A stretch of DNA of 55,084 bases from the NCBI GenBank assembly GCA_029060285.1, contig JAIDUH010000212.1, forward strand, positions 1 through 55,084. The letters are read 5' to 3'. Positions within the stretch are counted from its first letter, which is position 1. Each line of letters begins with the position of its first letter. The notes beneath the pieces are model-generated. The model had not been told where the DNA came from. It searched no databases and worked only from the letters and a program-made list of their open reading frames with translations. The translations under genes were made by a program, and so were the position numbers. The DNA comes from Muribaculaceae bacterium. GTDB lineage: Bacteria > Bacteroidota > Bacteroidia > Bacteroidales > Muribaculaceae. This document shows positions 45,343 through 52,664 of the stretch, in pieces.

Positions 45343-45618
45343 TTAATTGTTAAGGGTTTCCTTAAATTCCTTGCTGATTTTGAACTTCACGGTACGGTGA
45401 GCCGGGATAGTCACCTCTTCGCCGGTCTGGGGATTGCGACCCTTGCGCTCTTCGCGATGAGCGACGGACAGGGTACCGAATCCTCTGATTGATACTTCCT
45501 CACCTTCGGCGAGCTTTTCTTTTGCGATACGGATCAGGCCGTCTATTGCCTTGACCGCAGTGGAGAGCGGCAACTTCGCTGAGGTTGCAAGCTCATTTTC
45601 TAACTGGTGTTTAGTCAT
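45343..45618 (-). CDS. hup: HU-family DNA-binding protein
   Basis: A 91-residue HU/IHF protein with the beta-arm signature GFGTLSVAHREERKGRNPQTG and the conserved TVKFKISKEF end. It bends and stabilises DNA and commonly assists integrases and replication initiation. Encoded by the element, it could act on the phased repeats near int. It overlaps the upstream 55-residue gene by eight bases. Complete and of normal length. Confidence 0.95.
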   Translation of the reverse strand: MTKHQLENELATSAKLPLSTAVKAIDGLIRIAKEKLAEGEEVSIRGFGTLSVAHREERKGRNPQTGEEVTIPAHRTVKFKISKEFKETLNN

Positions 45619-45778
45619 TGTGAAATTTTTTAAGTTTATTTTTGAGTTTATTAGACATTTGTTTAAGATAATATTGCCGAGCTTTGTATTTTTGTCCCTT
45701 CCTTTCTCCGCACTCCTGCGCGTAAGTGTCGAGATAATTCACTATACGTTTTAAGTCGGTTTTGCAGACCTCCGCCAT
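45611..45778 (-). CDS. 55-residue basic phage protein
   Basis: A small gene that begins MAEVCKTDLKRIVNYLDTYA and continues ECGERKGQKYKARQYYLKQM, ending in a Lys-rich helix. It lies between the nuclease-FtsK fusion and HU in the same direction, overlapping HU by eight bases. The basic helical character suggests nucleic-acid binding, which is inference. The reading is too coherent to be chance, and the overlap geometry supports expression. Confidence 0.65.
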   Translation of the reverse strand: MAEVCKTDLKRIVNYLDTYAQECGERKGQKYKARQYYLKQMSNKLKNKLKKFHND

Positions 45779-45789
45779 GGCGAGGACAG

Positions 45790-47847
45790 TTAAGGTTTAT
45801 AGAAGCCCTGAAAACGCATTGTGCCGAAGTATTCCGGAGACTTCATGAGGCCGTCGCCACGTCCGGCAAGTGTCTCGGCTCCTTCTTCGTCGAGAACGAC
45901 CTTAGAATCGACAGCTTTAGGCACACGGAAGCAGACCTGCACAGGAAAGTTGACCTTTGCGTCGCCGGTGATAACCTTCGTTGAGGCGCGTTGAGTGGCC
46001 GCGATGATACGGTAGCCGAGCGACCGGCCCTTCTGGAGCAACATCTTCAAATTCTCTTCAAGAGACTTCTCCCGGCCTATAACCTTGCCGTCCTCGTCCT
46101 TTATATCGAGGGCACGGCCAGAGCGAGCCGAAGAAACAGCGTCGGCAAACTCGTCGAACACAATCAGGGTCATGCCGGATGCTCCGGTCTTTGCGCGATG
46201 TTGCATTTCTGCAACCAGTTCCTTCATGCGCTGCTCGATCTCTTCGATGTCGGCGATAACCTCTATGCCGCTCCCCTGAAGGTTGAGAAACTCATACTTA
46301 GGATCCAGAACGATAATACGAGAGACACCGGCGAGGCGCGCATACTCGATTGTTGACTTGATGCTGACGGACTTTCCGGAGCCGGTTGCACCGCAAATGA
46401 GCATGTGAGGCGTGGAATGGTTGTGAATGTCCCAGAAGATAACCTCGCCGAAGTTGTTGAGGCCGATAGGTATCTTAGAGCCGTCGCGGTATTTGTCGTC
46501 CCAGAAAAGCGTGTCCTTGTTTTTGGAGAGGTTGGGAGCCTCGACACAGAGGTATGACTTGCCGTTATACACTGTGAGGTTAGGAAGGATACGCACCGAA
46601 GGCACGTTGAGGGCATTGGCGATGTCAAGAGCATGCTTTGAGATATTGCCTATCATCACACCTGCACCGATTTCGAGAAGGTAAGATACTGAAGAATATG
46701 CGCCGAAGGCGAAAGGCACCTGGGCCATGATGTTGAACATACGAAGGGTATGCTCGATTTTTTCCTGATTTGTCATATCGTCGCGGAGTTCGTAAGAGAT
46801 GAATGTTGCCGCATTTTTGCGGAATGATTTGATAACTTTGGGAGAGATTGAGGCAGTTGAAGCGTCGCGCATCTTGCGGCGACGGCGCGAGATCAGCTCA
46901 CGTTTACTGTCAGGCAGATATAAGAAGTCGTCGATGTCGGCAATAAGTGTCCTTGCCCAGAAGTCGTATAGCTCAGCCTTATCTACCATCGGGTCCGCAT
47001 CATTGATTGTGTAGAGGTAGTTGGGATCGGAGGTAGCGAGTATCATACGGCGCAGAGGCTCGTAGAGTATCGCCTCATACAGTCGCCGGGTATCTGAATC
47101 AAGAGTGATGGCGTTCTTAACTATCTGTGGCGACTTGTCTTTGTTCTGGCTGTGCTTATTCTCCATATACCAGACCTCATCAACCGGAAGGTCAGGATGC
47201 AGTGTTTCCCACTGAAGAGCATACACTATGGCCTGTTTGGCGCCAGTGTAGGCAAGCTCCGAAGCGTCGGTGTATGCTGTCTTAGATTTGTGGTCGATGA
47301 TGATACGGCGACCGTCTGTAAGCTCAACAACAAGGTCAAGTTTAGAATGGCACGGCAGAGGTATATCCACTCCGTTGACGATAAGCCAACTTTGTATGCT
47401 CTCTTCCACGGCTAATACCCGGACGATCTGAGCTGTATAAATATCGTGTTCCTTGTAGAAATTCTCGATAAGGGCATTGGCTGTCTTAGTGGCGGCAGTG
47501 ATACAATCCTCAACCGACGGAGTTTTCTTTCCAAGTTTCCATTCGTTGGCCTCAACTTTGTCGATCTCCTTGTAAGCGCACTCCTGCAAATCGGCTATCT
47601 GTTTCAACTCTCCTTCTTTCAGAGCGGAGAAAAACAGCTCCAGAGCGGCATGATAGGCAGTACCGGCTACAGTTGTGGCAGATTTGCGCGAAGGTTCACG
47701 GTAGATGTAGCGGCGTTCAAATTCCTTCTCATTCCGGGCAAAGGTGGAGACACCGGAGAAAGACCATGAATCAATCAGGAATTGGGAGAAATGCTCTTCA
47801 AGCTGATCGCCGGAGAGAAGTGAGTATTTGTTTACTGTTGTGATCAT
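45790..47847 (-). CDS. RecB-like PD-(D/E)XK nuclease fused to FtsK-type ATPase
   Basis: A 685-residue fusion. The N-terminal 270 residues have all motifs of the RecB/Cas4/AddB-type nucleases: GTAYHAALE near residue 62, the first Asp in CHSKLDLVVEL near 170, DHKSK near 182-186, and QAIVYALQW as the QxxxY motif. The C-terminal half is an FtsK/SpoIIIE-type motor with Walker A GATGSGKS near 487, Walker B LIVFDEFADA near 560 and the IIAATQR sensor near 620. No membrane segment is present. Next to RecT it likely resects or moves along DNA ends to supply single strands for annealing. Its start overlaps the end of recT by 50 bases. Confidence 0.85.
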   Translation of the reverse strand: MITTVNKYSLLSGDQLEEHFSQFLIDSWSFSGVSTFARNEKEFERRYIYREPSRKSATTVAGTAYHAALELFFSALKEGELKQIADLQECAYKEIDKVEANEWKLGKKTPSVEDCITAATKTANALIENFYKEHDIYTAQIVRVLAVEESIQSWLIVNGVDIPLPCHSKLDLVVELTDGRRIIIDHKSKTAYTDASELAYTGAKQAIVYALQWETLHPDLPVDEVWYMENKHSQNKDKSPQIVKNAITLDSDTRRLYEAILYEPLRRMILATSDPNYLYTINDADPMVDKAELYDFWARTLIADIDDFLYLPDSKRELISRRRRKMRDASTASISPKVIKSFRKNAATFISYELRDDMTNQEKIEHTLRMFNIMAQVPFAFGAYSSVSYLLEIGAGVMIGNISKHALDIANALNVPSVRILPNLTVYNGKSYLCVEAPNLSKNKDTLFWDDKYRDGSKIPIGLNNFGEVIFWDIHNHSTPHMLICGATGSGKSVSIKSTIEYARLAGVSRIIVLDPKYEFLNLQGSGIEVIADIEEIEQRMKELVAEMQHRAKTGASGMTLIVFDEFADAVSSARSGRALDIKDEDGKVIGREKSLEENLKMLLQKGRSLGYRIIAATQRASTKVITGDAKVNFPVQVCFRVPKAVDSKVVLDEEGAETLAGRGDGLMKSPEYFGTMRFQGFYKP

Positions 47848-48766
47848 GGCATATCATTTGCAGGGTTTGACTTAGATTCATTCTTTGCCCCCCGGAGGTG
47901 GATGCACCGCCACGGTTGCGCAGTCTTTCTTTAGCCTCTTCGATTGCCGTAGAGCTTGGTTTGGGTTTGGGAGCCGGTGTAGACTGTGTTTCGGATAAGT
48001 CCTCATACTCGACATCGACGATATCGCGTTGCTCTTCCTCCGTGCGGAGACCCATAGCCATTTCAGGCGCGTAGGCCGAGACCCAGAAGGAGGCCGCCCG
48101 GTAGCGCAGCATCTGTTCCGGCATTGTGGGCCACTTGGAGCCGGATTTCATGTACCAGCCCTCTTCAATGGCCATACGGATTGATACAGGCGTAGAAGTA
48201 AGCTCTTTGCCGGTTGCCTTCTCAGTGGCATAGGCGACACACACGAGGTTGTCAAGTTGCGGACGCTCAAAAGGCTTTAGAACCTCATGATTCTTTCCGC
48301 TCTTGTCCTTCTCCCATGTCTTATACTTCACGTCGCCGACTTTTCCGTCGATAGATATACGGTAGTCGAGGGTCGTGTAACGGCCACAGGAATTGACACA
48401 ACCGATAAGAAATTTTGCCTTCCATGTGGGTGTGCCGTTGACAACGCAAAGATTCTGCATGACAGTGAGCGGCAGTACACCGAGGCGAGCAGCCATTTCC
48501 ACGGCGATTACGCAGTTACCAACCTTGCCCTTATAGGCAGCCGGAACAAAGTCAGACTCCGAAAGAGGTATGGCTATACGTTGGTATGTTTCACACTGCC
48601 TCTGCATCTGTCCGGCGACGGAGGCATTATAGGCGGCATTCTGGCGAAGCGTAGCTAACTGCACTTCGATTTCGGCCTTCCTGATCTCCACATCGAGAGG
48701 CGTTCTCTCTTCCTGAGATGTTTCCGCCTGTGGGGAGGTCTGTTGTTGTTGATTTTGCTTACACAT
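47798..48766 (-). CDS. recT: RecT-family single-strand annealing protein
   Basis: A 322-residue RecT homologue. The core contains PAAYKGKVGNCVIAVEMAAR, NGTPTWKAKFLIGCVN and MPEQMLRYRAASFWVSAYAPE, all typical of RecT from Bacteroidales phages. RecT anneals complementary single strands during phage recombination and replication. The first 25 residues are Gln/Glu-rich and disordered, as is the C-terminal 70. It is upstream of and overlaps the nuclease-FtsK fusion, which takes the place of the usual RecE/Exo partner. The tRNA-like gene lies 32 bases upstream. Confidence 0.9.
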   Translation of the reverse strand: MCKQNQQQQTSPQAETSQEERTPLDVEIRKAEIEVQLATLRQNAAYNASVAGQMQRQCETYQRIAIPLSESDFVPAAYKGKVGNCVIAVEMAARLGVLPLTVMQNLCVVNGTPTWKAKFLIGCVNSCGRYTTLDYRISIDGKVGDVKYKTWEKDKSGKNHEVLKPFERPQLDNLVCVAYATEKATGKELTSTPVSIRMAIEEGWYMKSGSKWPTMPEQMLRYRAASFWVSAYAPEMAMGLRTEEEQRDIVDVEYEDLSETQSTPAPKPKPSSTAIEEAKERLRNRGGASTSGGQRMNLSQTLQMICHDHNSKQILTSLRRSA

Positions 48767-48797
48767 AAATCTGATGATTAAAAATTGTTTATTAGCT

Positions 48798-48878
48798 TGG
48801 TGGACGGTGCCGGAATCGAACCGGCCTCTCTGCGTGAGCGCGCATCCGCAGTGTTTCAGCCTTTAGCACTTACCGCCC
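48798..48878 (-). tRNA. tRNA-like gene with an abnormal anticodon arm
   Basis: On the minus strand GGGCGGT pairs with ACCGTCC (7-bp acceptor, one G-U), followed by A and an encoded CCA. The T arm GCCGG-TTCGATT-CCGGC is perfect, and a D arm GTG...CAC with an AAAGG loop is present. The middle does not fold into a standard 5-bp stem with 7-base loop: CTGCG/CGCAG leaves a 12-base loop, GATGCGCGCTCA. No anticodon after a U33 can be assigned. It may be a degenerate tRNA or a tRNA mimic. Confidence 0.6.
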
Positions 48879-48884
48879 TAAGTC

Positions 48885-49151
48885 TCAGAAATAATCCTGT
48901 TGTGTCCGCTGACAGTATCTAAGTTCTGCGGTCAGGTATTCAACCTTGCCCGGACGTTTGCACACTGTCAGCCTTCCTTTGTCTCGCCATCGTTCGACAT
49001 TGCCGCGACCGAACATTGAAAATGCCTTATTCTGGCTTATTCTTTCTGGATCGTCGCGGTCTGCCTTCATGAAGAAGGCGACCTGTGCGGCAACGTCATG
49101 AACGAAGGTTTGATACGAGACACATTTGTCAGGGAATTGTAGTAGTTGCAT
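48885..49151 (-). CDS. Small protein with possible helix-turn-helix
   Basis: An 88-residue protein. The second half (ISQNKAFSMFGRGNVERWRD, GRLTVCKRPGKVEY) has the rhythm of a MerR/excisionase-type winged helix, where KAFSMFGRGNVERW would be the recognition helix and GKVEY the wing. In this position it could serve as excisionase or early regulator. Recognition is by pattern only. It precedes the tRNA-like gene by six bases. Confidence 0.5.
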   Translation of the reverse strand: MQLLQFPDKCVSYQTFVHDVAAQVAFFMKADRDDPERISQNKAFSMFGRGNVERWRDKGRLTVCKRPGKVEYLTAELRYCQRTQQDYF

Positions 49152-49162
49152 TGATTTGGGAT

Positions 49163-49396
49163 TTAGTCTTGCGGCTCATTCCACTTGTCGTAGGCCTGAA
49201 TCCACTTATCTGTCTTTCTCCATATTTCGTATAGTTTAGAGAAGATCCAGATACAAGCCCCCCCTAAAACCTTTGAAAGAAACAGATCGAAACACCATGT
49301 AGAGGAATCATCCATTGGCATAGCGAAAATGCCGAGCAATCCGACCGTGAACAGGGTAATGAGTATCGCAACGCGAGTTAAATGTATTTTTACCAT
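49163..49396 (-). CDS. Small inner-membrane protein
   Basis: A 77-residue protein from the ATG at 49396 (MVKIHLTRVAILITLF); the longer frame upstream overlaps the neighbouring gene and is discarded. It has two hydrophobic segments (about 5-25 and 38-55) separated by a short polar loop, with a charged C-terminus (KTDKWIQAYDKWNEPQD). An AGGAGG lies about 20 bases before the start. Function unknown. Confidence 0.55.
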   Translation of the reverse strand: MVKIHLTRVAILITLFTVGLLGIFAMPMDDSSTWCFDLFLSKVLGGACIWIFSKLYEIWRKTDKWIQAYDKWNEPQD

Positions 49397-49407
49397 GTCT
49401 GTATGTT

Positions 49408-49668
49408 TTAGACCTCCTGAGCAGGAAGGTTGTTGAACGCATGTTCCTCTTCTACCGAGCCTACCCAAGTGTCAAGGAACTCATTGATGATCTCATCGCG
49501 GTTGTCATGAGTATCGTAGCCGCGAGCCTTACAGAACTCTATCCACGATATTTCCTCAGATGTAAGAGGAGCGGAAACTTTGGAATTGTCGGCAGTGTTG
49601 AGCATGGCAACGGCGAAGAGGGCGCACATTACTATACCGGTTGCGGAGAGGCGAATAATATCTTTCAT
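49408..49668 (-). CDS. Small single-helix protein
   Basis: The start is set at the ATG at 49668 (MKDIIRLSATGIVMCAL), just past the end of the upstream gene. The 86-residue product has one hydrophobic helix (residues 8-22) acting as anchor or signal, then an acidic soluble part with SWIEFCKARGYDTHDNRDEI. Unknown family; position in the early operon is the only hint. Confidence 0.5.
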   Translation of the reverse strand: MKDIIRLSATGIVMCALFAVAMLNTADNSKVSAPLTSEEISWIEFCKARGYDTHDNRDEIINEFLDTWVGSVEEEHAFNNLPAQEV

Positions 49669-49672
49669 TGTG

Positions 49673-49897
49673 TTATGCGGTTTTAGTGTTGTTGTTTTCA
49701 ATTATTTCAAAGCTTATTCCCTCAATCAGTAAGCAGGTTATGCCGTTGAGGTTATGCAGGAGGGTTCGTTTACCCATGTAGCGTTCTCTCTTTTCAGCCC
49801 AATCGGAGAGATCCCACCGTTCTGTTTCCCATACACCCCGATAATCGGGGTGTATCTTGTTGTACTCTTCTTCGGTTATCTGAAACTTCACCATCAT
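49673..49897 (-). CDS. Small soluble phage protein
   Basis: A 74-residue protein ([20 protein letters not shown], rich in Trp/Tyr/Arg in the middle: [20 protein letters not shown]). Its start codon overlaps the stop of the MutS-domain gene (ATGATG over TGA), so the two are coupled. The second ATG at 49894 is an equally good start. No family is recognised. Confidence 0.55.
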   Translation of the reverse strand: MMVKFQITEEEYNKIHPDYRGVWETERWDLSDWAEKRERYMGKRTLLHNLNGITCLLIEGISFEIIENNNTKTA

Positions 49898-50331
49898 TGT
49901 ATTCCTCTTTTTACAAGTTTCTTAGTTGTTTTGGGGTCTTCAAGTTGCTCACATATTGCAACCCGCCTTCCGGCTCTTACCAACTTAGGCAAGTAGGTGT
50001 CGAGGGCATGATGTGGGAATCCGGCAAGGTAAATTCTATCGGCTTTCCCATTTGCGCGAGAAGTGAGAGTAATGCCGAGAATTTTAGAAGCGTCCTGTGC
50101 GTCCTCGCCAAACGTTTCATAGAAGTCACCGACACGAAACAGGAGAATAGCATCTGGGTGTTTCCTCTTCATTTCAAAATACTGTTTCATGAGCGGTGTC
50201 TGAGTGACTTTCTTAGCGGCCACTTCTGTTACCGTCTCAATCATTGTTTCGTCGCCTGTTTTAGGAGCCGGGGCCTTCTCCATCCAATTGAAGAGGTTGA
50301 TTTCCTCAGCCGGTATTGCGTTCTTTTTCAT
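49894..50331 (-). CDS. Free-standing MutS mismatch-recognition domain
   Basis: A 145-residue protein from the ATG at 50331 ([14 protein letters not shown]). After a 45-residue disordered lead it matches only domain I of Mut[21 protein letters not shown], the DNA-wedging motif [11 protein letters not shown], then [24 protein letters not shown] and [10 protein letters not shown]. In MutS the Phe of FYE stacks on the mismatched base and the Glu bonds to it. All other MutS domains, including the ATPase, are absent. The phage may use it to bind mismatches or bulges during RecT annealing, or to interfere with host mismatch repair; both are inference. Confidence 0.88.
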   Translation of the reverse strand: MKKNAIPAEEINLFNWMEKAPAPKTGDETMIETVTEVAAKKVTQTPLMKQYFEMKRKHPDAILLFRVGDFYETFGEDAQDASKILGITLTSRANGKADRIYLAGFPHHALDTYLPKLVRAGRRVAICEQLEDPKTTKKLVKRGIQ

Positions 50332-50353
50332 AATAGCATGCTTTGGGTTGAGG

Positions 50354-50578
50354 TTAATTATAGACTCTTGACCATGAGGCACGAAGGACACCGCCACAAG
50401 CGCAGCCTTCAACACCACAGAAATGACGGTTCATTCGGGCAAGTTGATTTTCGCTCAGGACATCTGCAAGAGTGGCCTCATGATCGCGAAGGCACTCATA
50501 ATCTCTGGCTGAGATATTCACGTTCACAGCGTCAGCGTTGTGGAAACCTCCGTGGAGGGTAAGTTTAATCTTTTTCAT
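50354..50578 (-). CDS. Small Cys-rich phage protein
   Basis: A 74-residue protein ([20 protein letters not shown]) with a helical centre and a C-terminal [12 protein letters not shown], a plausible metal site with three Cys and a His. It lies 22 bases upstream of the MutS-domain gene and 7 bases downstream of the 49-residue gene. Function unknown. Confidence 0.6.
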   Translation of the reverse strand: MKKIKLTLHGGFHNADAVNVNISARDYECLRDHEATLADVLSENQLARMNRHFCGVEGCACGGVLRASWSRVYN

Positions 50579-50585
50579 GGCTATG

Positions 50586-50735
50586 TTATTTTAATCTGGT
50601 TACTGTCTGCTCTCCTACCCTCTGTCTCGTGGTGAATAGGTAACCCTTTTCTTTGAGTTTATTGCACTCGACCATTACGGTCTTAGGCTTGTATCCCACA
50701 GGAGCGAAAGCCGTCTCGCCGATTTTCATTTCCAT
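50586..50735 (-). CDS. 49-residue protein, first gene of the early operon
   Basis: A small frame starting MEMKIGETAFAPVGYKPKTV and continuing MVECNKLKEKGYLFTTRQ, ending RVGEQTVTRLK. It looks coherent and has a strand-helix-strand rhythm that could be a winged helix, consistent with a small regulator. It is the closest gene to the leftward promoter and is followed by the Cys-rich gene after seven bases. Confidence 0.6.
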   Translation of the reverse strand: MEMKIGETAFAPVGYKPKTVMVECNKLKEKGYLFTTRQRVGEQTVTRLK

Positions 50736-50783
50736 CAGGGCATCTTAAAGGGATGCAGTTTTGAGTGTTTTTATCTCCATATT

Positions 50784-50815
50784 TTTGGTACTTTGGTTAA
50801 TTTTTACTAACTTTA
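50784..50815 (+). promoter_or_regulatory. Rightward promoter of the repressor
   Basis: TTTG (50784-50787) and TAACTTTA (50808-50815, one base off the -7 consensus) are separated by 20 bases. The transcript would start near 50822 and read through the leftward promoter into the repressor at 50903. Confidence 0.5.
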
Positions 50816-50821
50816 CGGATG

Positions 50822-50829
50822 CAAAGTTA
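50822..50829 (-). promoter_or_regulatory. Leftward early promoter -7 box
   Basis: The minus strand reads TAACTTTG, a perfect TAnnTTTG. No TTTG lies 20 bases upstream, which may mean it needs an activator. It faces the rightward -7 box across seven bases, making a TAACTTT/AAAGTTA inverted repeat. Direct repeats ATTACG (50835 and 50858) nearby may be operators. Confidence 0.5.
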
Positions 50830-50902
50830 ATTAAATTACGCTTATAAAGTGTAGTTTATTACGTTAAATAATGTTAAACGAGTGTATTTTATTTCTATTT
50901 AT

Positions 50903-51295
50903 ATGAATTACATTGCATTGAAAGAAGCCATTAAGCGTAGTGGATTACAGCGGAAGGAGATTGCAGAAAGCTCCAACATCACGCCAAAGACCATCGATAA
51001 TATCCTTGCTGGCGGTGATCCTAAGGTGAGCACATTAGAAGCTATCGCTAATGTAATTGGAATAAAGATAGGTATGCTCTTTGACGAAGACGTGGAGATC
51101 CGTCAAGCTCAACGCGATTACGTCGAGAAAGGGAAAATCGACCACCGTGGCACGGAATACAATGCCCCGATGACTTTCCAGAATGCAGAATTAGAGCAAA
51201 AGAACTCTGAACTGGAAAGGGAGAATGCCGAACTCAACCGTAAGTTGATCGCAGCTCAGGAACGAATAATCAAGTTAATGGAGAGAGATTCATGA
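50903..51295 (+). CDS. XRE-family repressor with C-terminal coiled coil
   Basis: A 130-residue regulator from the ATG at 50903 (MNYIALKEAIKRSG). A Cro/CI-type HTH spans about 5-60 with QRKEIAESSNITPKTIDNIL as the two helices. The rest is mostly a Glu/Asn/Leu coiled coil (ELEQKNSELERENAELNRK, about 90-125), which probably dimerises it. It likely represses the divergent early operon. It overlaps the next gene by four bases (ATGA). Confidence 0.85.
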   Translation: MNYIALKEAIKRSGLQRKEIAESSNITPKTIDNILAGGDPKVSTLEAIANVIGIKIGMLFDEDVEIRQAQRDYVEKGKIDHRGTEYNAPMTFQNAELEQKNSELERENAELNRKLIAAQERIIKLMERDS

Positions 51296-51927
51296 GTATC
51301 GGCAAATGTGTATGGAGAGTAATTGCAGATAGTTCTGCAATCATTGCATTGGGAATCGGTATTTATCTTATTTTAATTGGATTTCCCAATCGAGAAAATT
51401 TAACATTTGACTATCAAGCTATTCTCGTTGGTATTCTTGCTGGTTTATTCACTCTAATCGTGGGTTGGAATATCTATCAGATGGTTGATTGGGGTAGCAG
51501 AATACAGAGAGCGTATGATTTAAATACTGAATTGGATAACAAATTAGCGACTTTAAACACGAGAACAAAAGAAGAAATAAACTATCTTCATAACAAAGCT
51601 GATTATAATCAAGCGTTAACATATTCGTTTTTGAGTCTACAGTCTTTAGTCTCAATCTCAGTAGACAAAGATGAGATGATAAAGCAGAGCTTACTCCACT
51701 ACGGAATTCTTGCAATGCAGATATATTCCAATCTCCCAGATTGTCAAAAAGAATGCAGTAGCGCTTTGAATATAATGATAGACGGATTAGAATCAACTCC
51801 AAATATCAAAATCAGTCCAGATATTGCAACAGAATTAATATTGGAATGTGGTAAAATTGGCAATAAAGAAAATCTGAAAAATTTTGAGAAGCTCATCACA
51901 CTTATATCTGCATACATCACAAATTAA
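51292..51927 (+). CDS. Two-helix membrane protein coupled to the repressor
   Basis: A 211-residue protein with two transmembrane helices (about 11-29 and 43-63) and a cytoplasmic helical domain of 140 residues (EINYLHNKADYNQALTYSF and later helices). Its start overlaps the repressor stop by four bases, so it is made in the lysogen. That expression pattern and the anchor-plus-sensor layout fit a superinfection-exclusion or defence protein, but no known family is recognised. Confidence 0.65.
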   Translation: MSIGKCVWRVIADSSAIIALGIGIYLILIGFPNRENLTFDYQAILVGILAGLFTLIVGWNIYQMVDWGSRIQRAYDLNTELDNKLATLNTRTKEEINYLHNKADYNQALTYSFLSLQSLVSISVDKDEMIKQSLLHYGILAMQIYSNLPDCQKECSSALNIMIDGLESTPNIKISPDIATELILECGKIGNKENLKNFEKLITLISAYITN

Positions 51928-51937
51928 TAAAGATTAT

Positions 51938-52387
51938 ATGACAACTAATCGATGCCGCACAAGCAGGACTGAACTTCTTGAAGAAGAAATACATGATATG
52001 ATAGAATTCTTCATGAGAGAGACTTTAGATTTTGATCATATTTCACAAGAATCTATATTCAATAATATAAATAAAGAAATTATCAAACGTCAATATATTG
52101 AGATTGTTGATAACTTAATTTCCAAAGAGAAGGAAAGATGGATTGATTGTTTTAAAACAAAAGTGTTTGAAATAATCAAGACGGAAAGACCTTGTTCAGA
52201 AGAAGAAGTAATTTACCTAATGGGTGAATGGCGCGATTCTATGCCTACTCTATTCATGATAGACAAGGTTTCTTTCTTGAACATTTGGGAAATGGAATAT
52301 AAAGAACCACATACTGGATTGAAAATGACTTTTGAAGAGTGGGCAAGATTATATAATCTATTTGGTCAAAATTCAAAACATGAATAA
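51938..52387 (+). CDS. WEMEY-motif protein A
   Basis: A 149-residue acidic soluble protein from the ATG at 51938 (MTTNRCRTSRTELLEEEI). A C-terminal block (IWEMEYKEPHTGLKMTFEEW) is shared with the protein at 54146-54589 (LWEMEYTDPETHEWNSFAGW), as is the preceding helical part. The two proteins are thus distant relatives at the two ends of the accessory set. Function unknown. Confidence 0.6.
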   Translation: MTTNRCRTSRTELLEEEIHDMIEFFMRETLDFDHISQESIFNNINKEIIKRQYIEIVDNLISKEKERWIDCFKTKVFEIIKTERPCSEEEVIYLMGEWRDSMPTLFMIDKVSFLNIWEMEYKEPHTGLKMTFEEWARLYNLFGQNSKHE

Positions 52388-52407
52388 TATACCATGATAA
52401 AGGTTAA

Positions 52408-52580
52408 AATATACAGGCCTTGCTCGTTGCTTTGGATAGGATTCAGAGCAAACCAATATACATCATTGACGAGACTGGAACAAACTACTTCCCGATTAAA
52501 AGCTGGATCTATCAGATGATGAAAAAGAAATCATCTTCAAGAATCACTGGTTCAGTGTTCCATATGTCGCCAATGGCGAA
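52408..52580 (+). pseudogene. Frameshifted gene fragment
   Basis: One frame reads IQALLVALDRIQSKPIYIID and ETGTNYFPIKSW up to about 52510. A second frame continues naturally as LDLSDDEKEIIFKNHWFSVP and YVANGEMMQSFIERYGEAKK into the first residues of the next frame. Each half looks like protein and together they would form a 90-residue gene with no ATG at its head. A single-base change near 52505 explains the break. The function is unknown. Confidence 0.4.
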
Positions 52581-52664
52581 ATGATGCAAAGCTTCATAGA
52601 AAGATATGGAGAAGCCAAGAAACAAGTCTTTAGTATTGGCAAATATTCTAAAACAGCTGATAAT

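Noticed and set aside
49897..50562. 221-codon plus-strand frame opposite the MutS-domain gene
   Set aside because: The minus strand encodes two tightly packed recognisable genes over the same bases; the plus frame has no family and no promoter.
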